From positions 1 to 64,000 of the forward strand of contig NZ_NQKQ01000022.1 in NCBI RefSeq assembly GCF_002269505.1: a DNA stretch of 64,000 bases, given 5' to 3'. This document shows, in pieces, positions 8,258 through 18,216 of the stretch (its first letter is position 1; every line of letters begins with the position of its first letter). Origin of the DNA: Pseudomonas fragi. GTDB taxonomy: Bacteria > Pseudomonadota > Gammaproteobacteria > Pseudomonadales > Pseudomonadaceae. The notes beneath the pieces are model-generated. The model was not told the DNA's origin. It saw only the letters and a list, made by a program, of their open reading frames with translations, and ran no database searches. The position numbers and the translations under genes are program-made.

Positions 8258-9199
8258 ATGTCGATTTCATCTGTATTGCGCCGCCGCACCCTGTTGCTGG
8301 CCAGCCTGTTCGCCCTTTGCCTGTCTCCCCTGGTCAGCGCCGACAGCGCGCCCGCGCCCCTGGCCAAACCGCTGCGTATCGGCATCACCCTGCACCCTTA
8401 CTACAGCTATGTAAAAAACATCGTGGGTGACAGGGCTGAAGTGGTGCCGCTGATTCCGGCCGGGTTCAACCCGCACGCCTACGAGCCCCGCGCTGAAGAC
8501 ATCAAGCGCATCGGCACCCTGGATGTGATCGTGCTCAATGGCGTGGGCCATGATGACTTCGCCGACCGCATGATCGAGGCCAGCGAAAAACCGCAGATCC
8601 CGGTGATCGAAGCCAACCAGAACGTACCCTTGCTGGCAGCCACGGGTAACGCGGCACGGGGTGCGGGCAAGGTGGTCAACCCGCATACCTTTCTGTCGAT
8701 CAGCGCCTCGATTGCCCAGGTCAACAACATAGCCCGCGAACTGGGCAAGCTCGACCCGGCCAACGCCAAGGCTTACACCGCCAATGCCCGCGCTTACGGC
8801 AAACGCCTACGCCAGATGCGCGCCGATGCCCTGGCCAAACTCACCCAGGCACCCAACGCCGACCTGCGCGTCGCCACGGTGCACGCGGCTTACGACTATC
8901 TGCTGCGCGAGTTTGGCCTGGAAGTGACGGCTGTGGTCGAACCTGCCCACGGCATCGAGCCCAGCCCCAGCCAACTGAAAAAAACCATCGATCAACTGCG
9001 CGAGCTGGACGTGAAGGTGATCTTCTCCGAGATGGATTTCCCGTCCACTTACGTCGACACCATCCAGCGTGAGTCCGGGGTCAAGTTGTACCCGTTGTCG
9101 CACATTTCCTACGGTGACTACAGCGCCGACAAGTACGAAAAAGAAATGACCGGCAACCTCAATACCGTGGTTCGGGCAATCCAGGAGGCCGGAGCATGA
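8258..9199 (+). CDS. fpvC: Periplasmic metal-binding protein, cluster A-I (FpvC-like)
   Basis: A 313-residue ZnuA/MntC-type substrate-binding protein with a signal peptide ending near ...LVSADSA. Family landmarks are the HPYYSYVKNIVGD opening, the NPHAYEP histidine, a long linking helix (residues about 165-205) and the FSEMDFPS region. In P. aeruginosa FpvC binds iron or ferripyoverdine during periplasmic release. It sits directly before the ATPase and permease genes, so it is the binding component of this ABC system. A plain Zn/Mn importer is the alternative, but the operon context argues for FpvC. Confidence 0.85.
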   Translation: MSISSVLRRRTLLLASLFALCLSPLVSADSAPAPLAKPLRIGITLHPYYSYVKNIVGDRAEVVPLIPAGFNPHAYEPRAEDIKRIGTLDVIVLNGVGHDDFADRMIEASEKPQIPVIEANQNVPLLAATGNAARGAGKVVNPHTFLSISASIAQVNNIARELGKLDPANAKAYTANARAYGKRLRQMRADALAKLTQAPNADLRVATVHAAYDYLLREFGLEVTAVVEPAHGIEPSPSQLKKTIDQLRELDVKVIFSEMDFPSTYVDTIQRESGVKLYPLSHISYGDYSADKYEKEMTGNLNTVVRAIQEAGA

Positions 9200-9951
9200 C
9201 CGCCGTCGAACGCCTGTCCGTTACGGCTTGCGGGCCGGGCGTCGAATTTGACCAGGTGTCGTTGACGCTGGGGCGCACGCCCATTCTCGATCACGTCAGC
9301 TTCAGCATCCGCCCCGGCAGCGTGCATGCACTGGTGGGGCCCAATGGCGGCGGCAAAAGCTCGCTGATCAAGACACTGCTGGGGCAAATGCCCCATCAGG
9401 GCCGCCTGTGCTTGAACTGGCCCGGTGAGCCGGGGTTGATCGGTTATGTACCCCAGGCGCTGGAGTTCGACCGCGGCTTGCCGATGACCGTCGATGATTT
9501 TATGGCCGCCATGTGCCAGCGCCGCCCGGCCTTTATGGGGTTGTCGCGCAAGGTTGCCCCGGCCATCGGCGAAGCGCTGGAACGGGTGGGCATGCAGGAC
9601 AAACGCAAGCGGCGCATGGGCGCGCTGTCCGGCGGTGAACGCCAGCGGGTACTGCTGGCCCAGGGGCTGATTCCTGCACCGCAGTTGCTGGTGCTGGATG
9701 AACCCATGTCGGCCCTGGACGAAGCCGGTGCCCAGGTGTTTGAGCGGCTGCTGAAGGACTGGCGTCAGGCCGGGGTCACGGTGGTGTGGATCGAACACGA
9801 CCTGGCCGCCGTCAAGCGCCTGGCCGAACGTGTCACCGGGCTCAACCGCCAGGTGCTGTTTGACGGGCCGCCGGAGCAAACCCTGAGCCCGGAACGCTTG
9901 CTCACGCTGTTTTCGACCCATCCCAAGGCTCACGGGAGCGCCCTTTCATGA
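9196..9951 (+). CDS. fpvD: Metal ABC transporter ATP-binding protein (FpvD-like)
   Basis: A 251-residue ABC ATPase. It has Walker A GPNGGGKSS, signature LSGGERQRV, Walker B LLVLDEPMSALD and the switch histidine in WIEHD. It energises the permease encoded next, with which it overlaps by 4 bases; it also overlaps fpvC by 4 bases. It belongs to the ZnuC/MntB group and corresponds to FpvD by operon order. Confidence 0.88.
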   Translation: MTAVERLSVTACGPGVEFDQVSLTLGRTPILDHVSFSIRPGSVHALVGPNGGGKSSLIKTLLGQMPHQGRLCLNWPGEPGLIGYVPQALEFDRGLPMTVDDFMAAMCQRRPAFMGLSRKVAPAIGEALERVGMQDKRKRRMGALSGGERQRVLLAQGLIPAPQLLVLDEPMSALDEAGAQVFERLLKDWRQAGVTVVWIEHDLAAVKRLAERVTGLNRQVLFDGPPEQTLSPERLLTLFSTHPKAHGSALS

Positions 9952-10847
9952 GTTACGAAGCCTTCCGCTTGCTAGTCCAGGGCTGGGCGTCTGCCGGTTA
10001 TCTACCAGAAGTACTGGCGTATGGCTTTGTGGTCAACGCCCTGCTCGCAGGCTTGCTGATCGGCCCCGTGCTGGGCGGCCTGGGCACCCTGGTGGTGGTC
10101 AAGCGTTTCGCCTTTTTCTCCGAAGCCGTGGGCCATGCCGCACTGACCGGCGTGGCCATCGGCATCCTGCTCGGCGAACCCTACACCGGCCCCTATGGCA
10201 GCCTGTTCGGCTACTGCCTGCTGTTCGGCATCTCGCTCAATTACCTGCGCAACCGCACAGGCCTGGCACCGGATACGCTGATCGGCGTGTTCCTGTCGGT
10301 GTCATTGGCCCTGGGTGCCAGCCTGCTGCTGATTCTGGCGGGCAAGATCAACGTGCATATCCTTGAGAACGTGCTGTTTGGTTCGGTACTGACGGTCAAC
10401 GGCAACGACCTGCTGGTACTGGCTGTGGTCGGCGCGCTGGTGCTGGGGCTGAGCCTGCCGCTGTACAACCGCATAATGCTGGCCAGCTTCAACCCGCAAC
10501 TGGCTGCGGTACGCGGAGTGGCAGTGAAGGCACTGGACTACTTGTTCGTGATTCTGGTGACGCTGATCACCGTAGCCGCCGTTAAAGTTATCGGCGCGAT
10601 TCTGGTCGGCGCCCTGCTTGTGATTCCTGCGGCGGCGGCACGATTGCTCAGCCAGTCGCTGAAGGGGTTTTTCTGGATCTCGGTGCTGATCGCCACCGTC
10701 AGCACCCTGTGCGGCATCCTGCTGCCCATCGTGTTTGACCTGCCGATCCCGTCCGGTGCCGCGATCATTCTGATGGCCGGCATCGCCTTCGCCCTCGCCG
10801 CCATCGCCCGGGGTGTGGTGCCCAGCCTAAAAGGGAATATTGGATAA
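9948..10847 (+). CDS. fpvE: Metal ABC transporter permease, ABC-3 family (FpvE-like)
   Basis: A 299-residue inner-membrane permease of the ZnuB/MntC (ABC-3) family with eight to nine hydrophobic segments. It has the family-typical region VKVIGAILVGALLVIPAAAARLL before the last helices. It forms the membrane channel for the FpvD ATPase and receives iron or another metal from FpvC/FpvF. It overlaps fpvD by 4 bases and ends directly before fpvF. Confidence 0.88.
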   Translation: MSYEAFRLLVQGWASAGYLPEVLAYGFVVNALLAGLLIGPVLGGLGTLVVVKRFAFFSEAVGHAALTGVAIGILLGEPYTGPYGSLFGYCLLFGISLNYLRNRTGLAPDTLIGVFLSVSLALGASLLLILAGKINVHILENVLFGSVLTVNGNDLLVLAVVGALVLGLSLPLYNRIMLASFNPQLAAVRGVAVKALDYLFVILVTLITVAAVKVIGAILVGALLVIPAAAARLLSQSLKGFFWISVLIATVSTLCGILLPIVFDLPIPSGAAIILMAGIAFALAAIARGVVPSLKGNIG

Positions 10848-11735
10848 ATGTTCACTCTGCGCAAACTGACCCTCGCCCTGGCCCTCACCGGCCTGTTGAG
10901 CACCCCGGTGCTGGCCGAAACCACCGTACTGGCCAGCCTGCCGATTACCTTTGGGTTGAGCGAACTGCTGCTCAAGGACAGCGGCGTAAAACTGCAACGG
11001 GCAGCACCGGCCAACCTGCCGGGCAGCCGCCAGAGTGCCTATTTCAGCAGCCGTGGTGCCCCGGCCCTGCACACCCTGGCCACAGAAGCCGATGCGGTGA
11101 TCGGCCTGCGCTCGGTGTGGAGCGACGATCCGCTGTACCCGATGGCACGGCGCAGCAATATCCGCATTGTTGAAATCGACGCGGCGCGGCCGGTGGACGG
11201 CAGCCTGCCGGGCATTGCCGTGCAGCCGGGTGTGCATGTCGATGGGCTGAATAGCCAGCCGTGGCTGACCAGCAACAATATGGGGCGCATGGCGGATGTG
11301 ATTGCAGCTGACCTGGTACGTTTGGCGCCGGATGCCAAGCCAGCCATCGAAACCAATCTGGCGAGCCTTAAACAGCGCCTGCTCAAACTCAGCGCCGACA
11401 GCGAAGCGCAGCTGGCCCAAGCGGACAACTTGAGCGTGGTCAGCCTGTCGGATCGTCTCGATTACCTGATTGGCGGGTTGAACCTGGAACGGGTCGAGGT
11501 GGATCACAAGGCGGACGAGCCCTGGACAGCCGAGTCGTTACAAGCACTGAGCCGAACCTTGAAAGAGCAGGATGTGGCGCTGGTACTGGATCACCGCGAG
11601 CCTTCAGCCGAGGTAAAAAAAGCCATTGCCGAGGGCGGCGGCAAGCTGGTGGTGATCGGTGCCGATGGCACCGATCCCGTGGCGCAGTTGCAGGGCAATA
11701 TTGAGGCTGTCGTGAAAGTACTTGGCAGCTTGTAG
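10848..11735 (+). CDS. fpvF: Second periplasmic binding protein of the operon (FpvF-like)
   Basis: A 295-residue ZnuA-like protein with a signal peptide (to about ...TPVLAET). It has the bilobed cluster A-I layout but lacks the histidine-rich metal motif of ZnuA, as expected for FpvF. Having two binding proteins per transporter is the hallmark of fpvGHJKCDEF. The ATG follows the fpvE stop with no gap. Its TAG stop is formed by the first bases of a REPIN element (GTAG...). Confidence 0.85.
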   Translation: MFTLRKLTLALALTGLLSTPVLAETTVLASLPITFGLSELLLKDSGVKLQRAAPANLPGSRQSAYFSSRGAPALHTLATEADAVIGLRSVWSDDPLYPMARRSNIRIVEIDAARPVDGSLPGIAVQPGVHVDGLNSQPWLTSNNMGRMADVIAADLVRLAPDAKPAIETNLASLKQRLLKLSADSEAQLAQADNLSVVSLSDRLDYLIGGLNLERVEVDHKADEPWTAESLQALSRTLKEQDVALVLDHREPSAEVKKAIAEGGGKLVVIGADGTDPVAQLQGNIEAVVKVLGSL

Positions 11736-11822
11736 TCGCTGCCGGAGGCTGCGAAGGGTTGCGTAGCAACCCGTTTTCTTGAAAACCCCACAACTCCCAT
11801 CGCAGCCTGAGGCAGCGACTAC
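11732..11822. repeat. REPIN-like palindrome, family A (91 bp), ending two genes
   Basis: Begins GTAGTCGCTGCC at the fpvF stop and ends GGCAGCGACTAC at the convergent lipA stop. It contains the inner GGGTTGCGTAGCAACCC hairpin. Both terminal TAG trinucleotides are used as stop codons, one by each gene. It probably also acts as a bidirectional terminator. Confidence 0.88.
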
Positions 11823-12790
11823 CGGATGTTGAGCACCTGCTTGTCCGCATGATAAGACGAGCGCACCAACGGCCCCGAGGCGACGTTTTTAAATCCCATG
11901 CGCAACCCTTCTTCGGCAAACCAGGCGAAGGTGTCAGGGTGCACAAACCTCTGCACCGCCAGGTGACTGCGCGAAGGTTGCAGGTACTGGCCCAGGGTCA
12001 GCATGTCGACCTCATGCTCGCGCAGGCGCCGCATGACTTCGAGCACCTCTTCGTCCGTTTCACCCAACCCCAGCATCAACCCTGATTTGGTCGGCACATG
12101 GGGCACCCGGTGTTTGAAGTGCTGCAGCAAGTCCAGTGACCACTCGAAATCCGACCCCGGCCGCGCAGCTTTATACAGTCGAGGCACGGTTTCCAGGTTG
12201 TGGTTGAACACATCGGGGGGTTCCTGCGCAGTGATCGCCAGCGCCACATCCATGCGCCCGCGATAGTCGGGCACCAGGGTTTCCAGTTGCACACCGGGCG
12301 ACAACTTGCGGATTTCACGCAGGCAGTCGACAAAGTGCTGCGCGCCACCGTCGCGCAAGTCATCACGGTCTACCGAAGTGATCACCACATACTTGAGGCC
12401 CAGGTCGGCAATGGCAATCGCCAGATTTTTCGGCTCGTCCCTGTCCAGAGGTTTGGGCCGGCCGTGCCCCACGTCGCAGAACGGGCAGCGCCGGGTGCAG
12501 ATATCACCCATGATCATAAAGGTCGCAGTACCGCCAGAAAAACACTCGCCCAGGTTTGGGCAGGCGGCTTCTTCGCACACACTGTGCAGCTTGTGCTTAC
12601 GCAGCAGCGCCTTGACCCGTGCCACCTCGGGCGAGGTGGCAATGGGCACGCGGATCCACTCGGGCTTGCGCGGGATTTCTTCGGTGGGCAGGATCTTCAC
12701 CGGGATACGTGCCACCTTCTCGGCTCCACGCAGTTTTACCCCGGCCTGCAAGGGCTGCGGGCGGCTGGCAACAGGCAATTGTGCATTCAT
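11819..12790 (-). CDS. lipA: Lipoyl synthase (radical SAM)
   Basis: A 323-residue enzyme that inserts two sulfurs into octanoyl groups on carrier proteins such as GcvH. The auxiliary cluster cysteines are C72, C77, C83 (CEEAACPNLGEC) and the radical-SAM triad is C98, C102, C105 (CTRRCPFC). The start at MNAQLPV is 25 bases after glyA stops, so it is the third gene of the gcvH-glyA-lipA operon. Pseudomonads usually have a lipB-linked lipA elsewhere, so this may be a dedicated second copy for the glycine cleavage carrier. Its stop codon comes from the REPIN. Confidence 0.94.
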   Translation of the reverse strand: MNAQLPVASRPQPLQAGVKLRGAEKVARIPVKILPTEEIPRKPEWIRVPIATSPEVARVKALLRKHKLHSVCEEAACPNLGECFSGGTATFMIMGDICTRRCPFCDVGHGRPKPLDRDEPKNLAIAIADLGLKYVVITSVDRDDLRDGGAQHFVDCLREIRKLSPGVQLETLVPDYRGRMDVALAITAQEPPDVFNHNLETVPRLYKAARPGSDFEWSLDLLQHFKHRVPHVPTKSGLMLGLGETDEEVLEVMRRLREHEVDMLTLGQYLQPSRSHLAVQRFVHPDTFAWFAEEGLRMGFKNVASGPLVRSSYHADKQVLNIR

Positions 12791-12815
12791 GGCTTGGCTC
12801 CACACGGGTATGCAT

Positions 12816-14069
<1,254 letters not shown>

Positions 14070-14116
14070 GGGGTTTTCCTTTTTATTAGAGATTCAAGCA
14101 ATGTCTCAGAGCGCTA

Positions 14117-14494
14117 TCAGCCGTTTTCGGCAACAAAGGCGTCATAAGCCTGCTGGTCCAGCAGATCGTTGAAAGCCGACATGTCTTCGATGCGAATGCG
14201 AAAGAACCAGCCTTCGCCCAGGGGTGAGGCATTGACCAGTGCAGGGTCATCGGCCAGAGCCTGGTTAACAGCCACCACCTCACCGGTCAGCGGCATGGTG
14301 ATATTGCTGGCGGCCTTGACCGACTCCAGCACGGCCACTTCGTGACCGGCCTCGAACACCCCCAGCTCGGGCACCTGCACAAACACCACATCGCCCAGTG
14401 CCTGCTGGGCAAAGTCGGTAATACCGACGGTCAACTCGCCGGACGCTTCCAGACGCAGCCATTCGTGTTCAGGGGTAAAGCGCAGAGTGCTCAT
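14117..14494 (-). CDS. gcvH: Glycine cleavage system H protein
   Basis: A 125-residue lipoyl carrier that moves the aminomethyl group between the P, T and L proteins of the glycine cleavage complex. The lipoylated lysine is K60 within VLESVKAASN. It is the first gene after a sigma-54 promoter 65 bases upstream, and is followed by glyA and lipA. The partner genes gcvP and gcvT do not occur in this operon, so the H protein must use subunits encoded elsewhere. It corresponds to gcvH2 of P. aeruginosa by context. Confidence 0.95.
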   Translation of the reverse strand: MSTLRFTPEHEWLRLEASGELTVGITDFAQQALGDVVFVQVPELGVFEAGHEVAVLESVKAASNITMPLTGEVVAVNQALADDPALVNASPLGEGWFFRIRIEDMSAFNDLLDQQAYDAFVAENG

Positions 14495-14558
14495 GGACTT
14501 TTCTCTTGTTATCAGTGTGTCCTGATGCAGGACGGACAGGCGTTACTGAGAAGACCAG

Positions 14559-14574
14559 AGCAAGGGCGATGCCA
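14559..14574 (-). promoter_or_regulatory. Sigma-54 (-24/-12) promoter of gcvH-glyA-lipA
   Basis: Minus strand TGGCATCGCCCTTGCT matches the RpoN consensus TGGCAC-N5-TTGCW, with GG and GC separated by exactly 10 bases. It lies 65 bases upstream of gcvH, next to the gene for a sigma-54 activator. Confidence 0.85.
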
Positions 14575-14637
14575 AGTTTTAAAAAACCATTAATATCAAT
14601 AGTTTAAATAAAAACGAAGCCATTATGACGAAGGCAG

Positions 14638-14655
14638 TGGAGCGAAACTGCTCCA
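14638..14655 (-). promoter_or_regulatory. Proximal GcsR-type operator for gcvH
   Basis: The 18-bp dyad TGGAGCGAAACTGCTCCA resembles the reported GcsR pattern (7-base arm, 4-base spacer, 7-base arm). Its near edge is 64 bases upstream of the sigma-54 promoter. The cycA region has a matching single site (18135-18152). Confidence 0.65.
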
Positions 14656-14709
14656 GCCCTGGAGAGGGTCTGGCTGGTTGATCCCACAAGGGCGGGGTCA
14701 AGGCGGGCC

Positions 14710-14746
14710 CGGAGCGAAATCATTCCGCTGGAGCGCAATCACACCA
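14710..14746 (-). promoter_or_regulatory. Distal tandem GcsR-type operators for gcvH
   Basis: Two 18-bp dyads, CGGAGCGAAATCATTCCG (14710-14727) and TGGAGCGCAATCACACCA (14729-14746), start 19 bases apart. They lie 136 bases from the -24/-12 promoter. An equivalent pair with the same 19-base step and the same 136-base distance precedes cycA, which supports them as binding sites for the neighbouring activator. Confidence 0.7.
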
Positions 14747-14768
14747 CTCGCACCAACGCGAACTGAAT

Positions 14769-14929
14769 GTAGCCGCTGAGGAGCGAAGCGAGGCTGCGAT
14801 CGAAGACGCAGTCTTCGCAAAGCGTGCAATCGCGATGTACCTGATACGCCGCGCTGAATGGTTTTACGACGGCTACGTCGGAGTGCCGCACCACGCCATC
14901 GCAGCCTCGCTGCGCTCCTCAGCGGCTAC
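14769..14929. repeat. Long inverted repeat, REP-like (161 bp)
   Basis: The left arm (from GTAGCCGCTGAGGAGCG to GAGGCTGCGAT, 14769-14800) is repeated inverted at the right end (ATCGCAGCCTCG to CAGCGGCTAC). The unpaired centre is about 97 bases. It differs from the 91-bp family by GTAGCCGCTGAGG tips. It sits between the end of gcsR and the operators of gcvH. Apart from this, the operators and the promoter, I see nothing else in the 14495-14945 gap. Confidence 0.75.
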
Positions 14930-14945
14930 AGTTCAGCGGTGCGGG

Positions 14946-16475
14946 TTACGAACGCGAGGCTATCCCGTACTTGCGCAACCGCTGCCCGATGGCGGTATGG
15001 GACGTTTGCAAGCGCGAGGCCAACTGCCGGGTCGATGGATAGGCCACGTAGTAACGCTCCAGCAAGGTTTTTTCAAAACCCTGCATCGCCGCTTCCAGGC
15101 TGGTCACTTCTTCGCTGACCGTCTTGTGGCCGGTCAGCTCGGTACCCGCCAGTTCCAGATCACCGCAATCAATCACGTCGCCCTCGGTGGTGGCTGCTGC
15201 GCGGAAGATGACGTTTTGCAGTTGCCGCACATTGCCCGCCCAGCGATTGCCCAGCAACAGCGGATGGGTCGCCACAGCCAGTTGACAGGGCGAACGGTGG
15301 ATCTGTTCGCAGGCCTGGCGCAGAAAGTGCTCGGCCAGCAGCAGAATGTCCATGCCGCGCTCGCGCAACGGCGGCACCAGCAGGTTGAGGACGTTGAGGC
15401 GGTAATACAGATCCTCACGGAAAGTGCCCTCCCTCACCATGCGCTCCAGGTCCCGATGGGTCGCACAGAGCACCCGCACATTCACCCGGACTTCGCGCTC
15501 ACCGCCGATGCGCCGAAAGCACCCGTCGCTGAGAAACCGCAACAGTTTGGCTTGCAGGTACGGTGACATCTCCCCCACTTCATCCAGAAACACGGTGCCA
15601 CGGTCTGCCAATTCCAGAAGCCCCGGCTTGCCGCCACGCTGGGCACCGGTAAAGGCCCCGGCGGCATAACCGAACAACTCGCTTTCGGCCAGGCTTTCAG
15701 GCAACGCTGCACAGTTCAAGGCCAGGAACGACGCATCGCGGCGGGCACTCATGGCATGACAGGCGTGGGCAACCAGTTCCTTGCCGGTGCCGGTTTCGCC
15801 CTGGATCAGCAGCGGCGCATCCAGGCTCGCCACTTTGTGCAGCCGCGTCTTGAGTTCTTCCAGTACAAGCGACTTGCCCAGCAATGCCTCAAGCCCTTCA
15901 GCCGGATCGCGCAACAGGGACGCCAGCCGCTCACCGATACGGCTTGGCGGGTACAAGGTCAGCAGCCCGCCGACCAGAACATCCGTACCGCCGCTGATGG
16001 GTGTGGCGTCGAGCAGCAGGTCGCGACCCTTGAAGCTCACTTCGCACATAGGCAGACGAAAGCCTTTATCGATCAGGGTGTGGGCCAGGTCAGGGGCCGC
16101 GAACAGATTCGACAGCGGCTCACCGGTGGGATCGCTGCCATAAAGGTCCGTCAGCCCGGGGTTGGCCAGCAGCACGCAGCCATCGGGATCCACCGCCATC
16201 ACCGGATCGCTCATGGCGGCCAGCAAGGCCTCCAGTTGCAGGCGGCGGCGCTGGCCCGGGAGGATGTCCACCAGATCAACAGCCTGCACCCCTGTTACCC
16301 CAAGCAAGGCGTGGTGGAGTTCGTCCAGCACCTTTTGCGACAGGGTGGGTGCATCGATATAGACATTCGGCGGGCTCATCTCCACCGCGTCCAGGTTGAG
16401 ATTGCGCGCGCCCAGCAGCATCAGGATTTCCTGGGTGATGCCGACGCGGTCTTTGAACGTGACGTGAATTCGCAT
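14946..16475 (-). CDS. gcsR: GcsR-like TyrR-family sigma-54 activator
   Basis: A 509-residue enhancer-binding protein. It has an ACT domain (1-70), a PAS-like domain (about 80-175), an AAA+ domain with Walker A GETGTGKE (226-233) and the sigma-54 contact loop GAFTGA (273-278), and a C-terminal TyrR-type helix-turn-helix. This layout matches TyrR/PhhR, and the location beside gcvH identifies it as GcsR, which activates glycine cleavage genes in response to glycine. The start MRIHVTF has ribosome site AGGGAG. It probably activates both gcvH-glyA-lipA and cycA. PhhR is the alternative but is normally linked to phhA, which is absent here. Confidence 0.88.
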   Translation of the reverse strand: MRIHVTFKDRVGITQEILMLLGARNLNLDAVEMSPPNVYIDAPTLSQKVLDELHHALLGVTGVQAVDLVDILPGQRRRLQLEALLAAMSDPVMAVDPDGCVLLANPGLTDLYGSDPTGEPLSNLFAAPDLAHTLIDKGFRLPMCEVSFKGRDLLLDATPISGGTDVLVGGLLTLYPPSRIGERLASLLRDPAEGLEALLGKSLVLEELKTRLHKVASLDAPLLIQGETGTGKELVAHACHAMSARRDASFLALNCAALPESLAESELFGYAAGAFTGAQRGGKPGLLELADRGTVFLDEVGEMSPYLQAKLLRFLSDGCFRRIGGEREVRVNVRVLCATHRDLERMVREGTFREDLYYRLNVLNLLVPPLRERGMDILLLAEHFLRQACEQIHRSPCQLAVATHPLLLGNRWAGNVRQLQNVIFRAAATTEGDVIDCGDLELAGTELTGHKTVSEEVTSLEAAMQGFEKTLLERYYVAYPSTRQLASRLQTSHTAIGQRLRKYGIASRS

Positions 16476-16505
16476 GCTCTGGCGCTCCCTGACAGCTAAC
16501 AACGA

Positions 16506-16530
16506 GGGGCGGCACACCCTGTGCCGCCCC
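16506..16530. terminator. Perfect hairpin between cycA and gcsR
   Basis: GGGGCGGCACA-CCC-TGTGCCGCCCC is a perfect 11-bp stem with a 3-base loop. There is no T-run on either side, so it may attenuate or stabilise the cycA transcript rather than fully terminate it before gcsR. Confidence 0.5.
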
Positions 16531-16560
16531 CCGGGCAGAATCAATGTCGTGAAGCAGCCC

Positions 16561-17982
16561 TCAGTCGGTCTGGCAAGCCAGGTCCGCAACCTCCTGCTTG
16601 TTGCGCAGAACCGAGCGATAGCCCAGGCCCAGCACCACAAACCACACCGGCACCATGTACAGCGCCTGGCGAGTGTCATCTTCCAGCGCCAGCAAAGTCA
16701 GGATAAACACGAAGAAGGTCAGGCACACCCAGACCATGACCTTGCCACCCGGCATTTTGTACTTCGAGGCACGGTGCAGGTGATCGCGCTTTTTGCGATA
16801 GGCCAGGTAGGACAGCAGAATCATTGTCCACACAAACATAAACAAGGTGGCCGATACCGTGGTGATCAGGGTGAATGCCTCCATGAGGTTGGGCACCACA
16901 TAAATCACCAGCGCGCCCGCCAGCAGGCAGATGCAGGAGAAAATCAGGCCATTGGACGGTACCGCACGGCGCGACAGGTTCTTGAACTTGCTCGGTGCGT
17001 CGCCGTCCATCGCCAGACCGAACAGCATGCGGCTGGTGGAGAACACGCCACTGTTGGCCGAAGACGCCGCTGAGGTCAGCACGACGAAATTGATGATGCC
17101 TGCGGCTGCGGGCAAACCGGCGAGCATAAACAGTTCAACGAAAGGGCTCTTGTCAGCCACCACATCACGCCACGGGGTGACCGCCAGGATCGCAATCAGT
17201 GCGAACACGTAGAACATGATGATACGCAGCGGAATCGAGTTGATCGCCCGCGGCAGGTTGCGCTCCGGGTTTTTGGTCTCCGCCGCAGTGGTGCCCACCA
17301 ACTCGATGCCCACGAAAGCAAACACGGCAATCTGGAAACCGGCGAAGAAGCCCATCAGGCCATGGGGGAACATGCCGCCGTCATTCCACAGGTTAGCCAG
17401 CGATGCAGAATTGCCGGTGGGTGACTGAAACGCCGTGGTCACCATATACAGCCCGGTGCAGACCAGCGCGCAAATGGCCACGATCTTGATCATGGCAAAC
17501 CAGAACTCCAGCTCGCCGAACATCTTCACCGTGATCAGGTTCAGCGACAGCAGCAGCGCAACGCAGCCGATGGCAGGCAGCCACAAGGGGATATCGGGGA
17601 ACCAGAAATGGGTATAGCCGGAGATGGCGATCACATCGGCAATGCCGGTCACGATCCAGCAGAACCAGTAAGTCCAGCCGGTAAAGTACCCGGCCATGGG
17701 GCCCAGCAAGTCTGCGGAGAAGTCGATAAAGGATTTGTACTTGAGGTTGGACAACAACAGCTCGCCCATGGCACGCATCACGAAAAACAACATAAAACCG
17801 ATGATCATATAAACGAAGATGATCGAGGGACCTGCGAGGCTGATTGTCTTGCCCGAGCCCATGAACAGTCCGGTACCAATGGCACCGCCAATGGCGATCA
17901 GCTGGATATGGCGATTGGACAGGCTGCGTTGCAGCTCCGGTTCCGATTTCGGCTCTTGGGTATCAGGTCGGTGATTTTGCAT
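16561..17982 (-). CDS. cycA: Amino-acid permease, CycA-like (glycine/D-alanine/D-serine)
   Basis: A 473-residue inner-membrane APC-family symporter with twelve transmembrane segments. It carries the family opening HIQLIAIGGAIGTGLFMGSG and the consensus block GIELVGTTAAETKNPERNLP, as in CycA and related permeases. A glycine substrate is supported by context: gcsR follows 86 bases downstream, and a sigma-54 promoter plus GcsR-type sites lie upstream. The ATG has GAGGA 7 bases before it. D-serine or D-alanine remain possible additional substrates. Confidence 0.9.
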   Translation of the reverse strand: MQNHRPDTQEPKSEPELQRSLSNRHIQLIAIGGAIGTGLFMGSGKTISLAGPSIIFVYMIIGFMLFFVMRAMGELLLSNLKYKSFIDFSADLLGPMAGYFTGWTYWFCWIVTGIADVIAISGYTHFWFPDIPLWLPAIGCVALLLSLNLITVKMFGELEFWFAMIKIVAICALVCTGLYMVTTAFQSPTGNSASLANLWNDGGMFPHGLMGFFAGFQIAVFAFVGIELVGTTAAETKNPERNLPRAINSIPLRIIMFYVFALIAILAVTPWRDVVADKSPFVELFMLAGLPAAAGIINFVVLTSAASSANSGVFSTSRMLFGLAMDGDAPSKFKNLSRRAVPSNGLIFSCICLLAGALVIYVVPNLMEAFTLITTVSATLFMFVWTMILLSYLAYRKKRDHLHRASKYKMPGGKVMVWVCLTFFVFILTLLALEDDTRQALYMVPVWFVVLGLGYRSVLRNKQEVADLACQTD

Positions 17983-18065
17983 GAATCATCCTCTTTTATT
18001 GTTCTTGTACGGGGTCCCTGGACCAGATAAACATCATGTTTATCCAGAGCGGACAAAGGGACATG

Positions 18066-18081
18066 AGCACGTTCTGTGCCA
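18066..18081 (-). promoter_or_regulatory. Sigma-54 (-24/-12) promoter of cycA
   Basis: Minus strand TGGCACAGAACGTGCT has the exact -24 element TGGCAC and a -12 GC exactly 10 bases after GG. It lies 84 bases upstream of the cycA ATG. Confidence 0.82.
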
Positions 18082-18134
18082 GCCCCGTACAAGCGGTCAA
18101 GCGGGCCGTTTATGGGCCGTGGAGTCTGTTTGTC

Positions 18135-18152
18135 TGTAATGGAATCACTCCA
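18135..18152 (-). promoter_or_regulatory. Proximal GcsR-type operator for cycA
   Basis: TGTAATGGAATCACTCCA is an 18-bp site of the same form as those before gcvH. Its near edge is 54 bases from the cycA sigma-54 promoter, one helical turn closer than the proximal gcvH site. A weaker look-alike (TGGAGCGCGGGTACTGTA) is at 18179-18196. Confidence 0.62.
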
Positions 18153-18216
18153 CAAAAACACGTTTGCGGGTGATTCGGTGGAGCGCGGGTACTGTAAACC
18201 ATGGCCCAGCTGAAGT

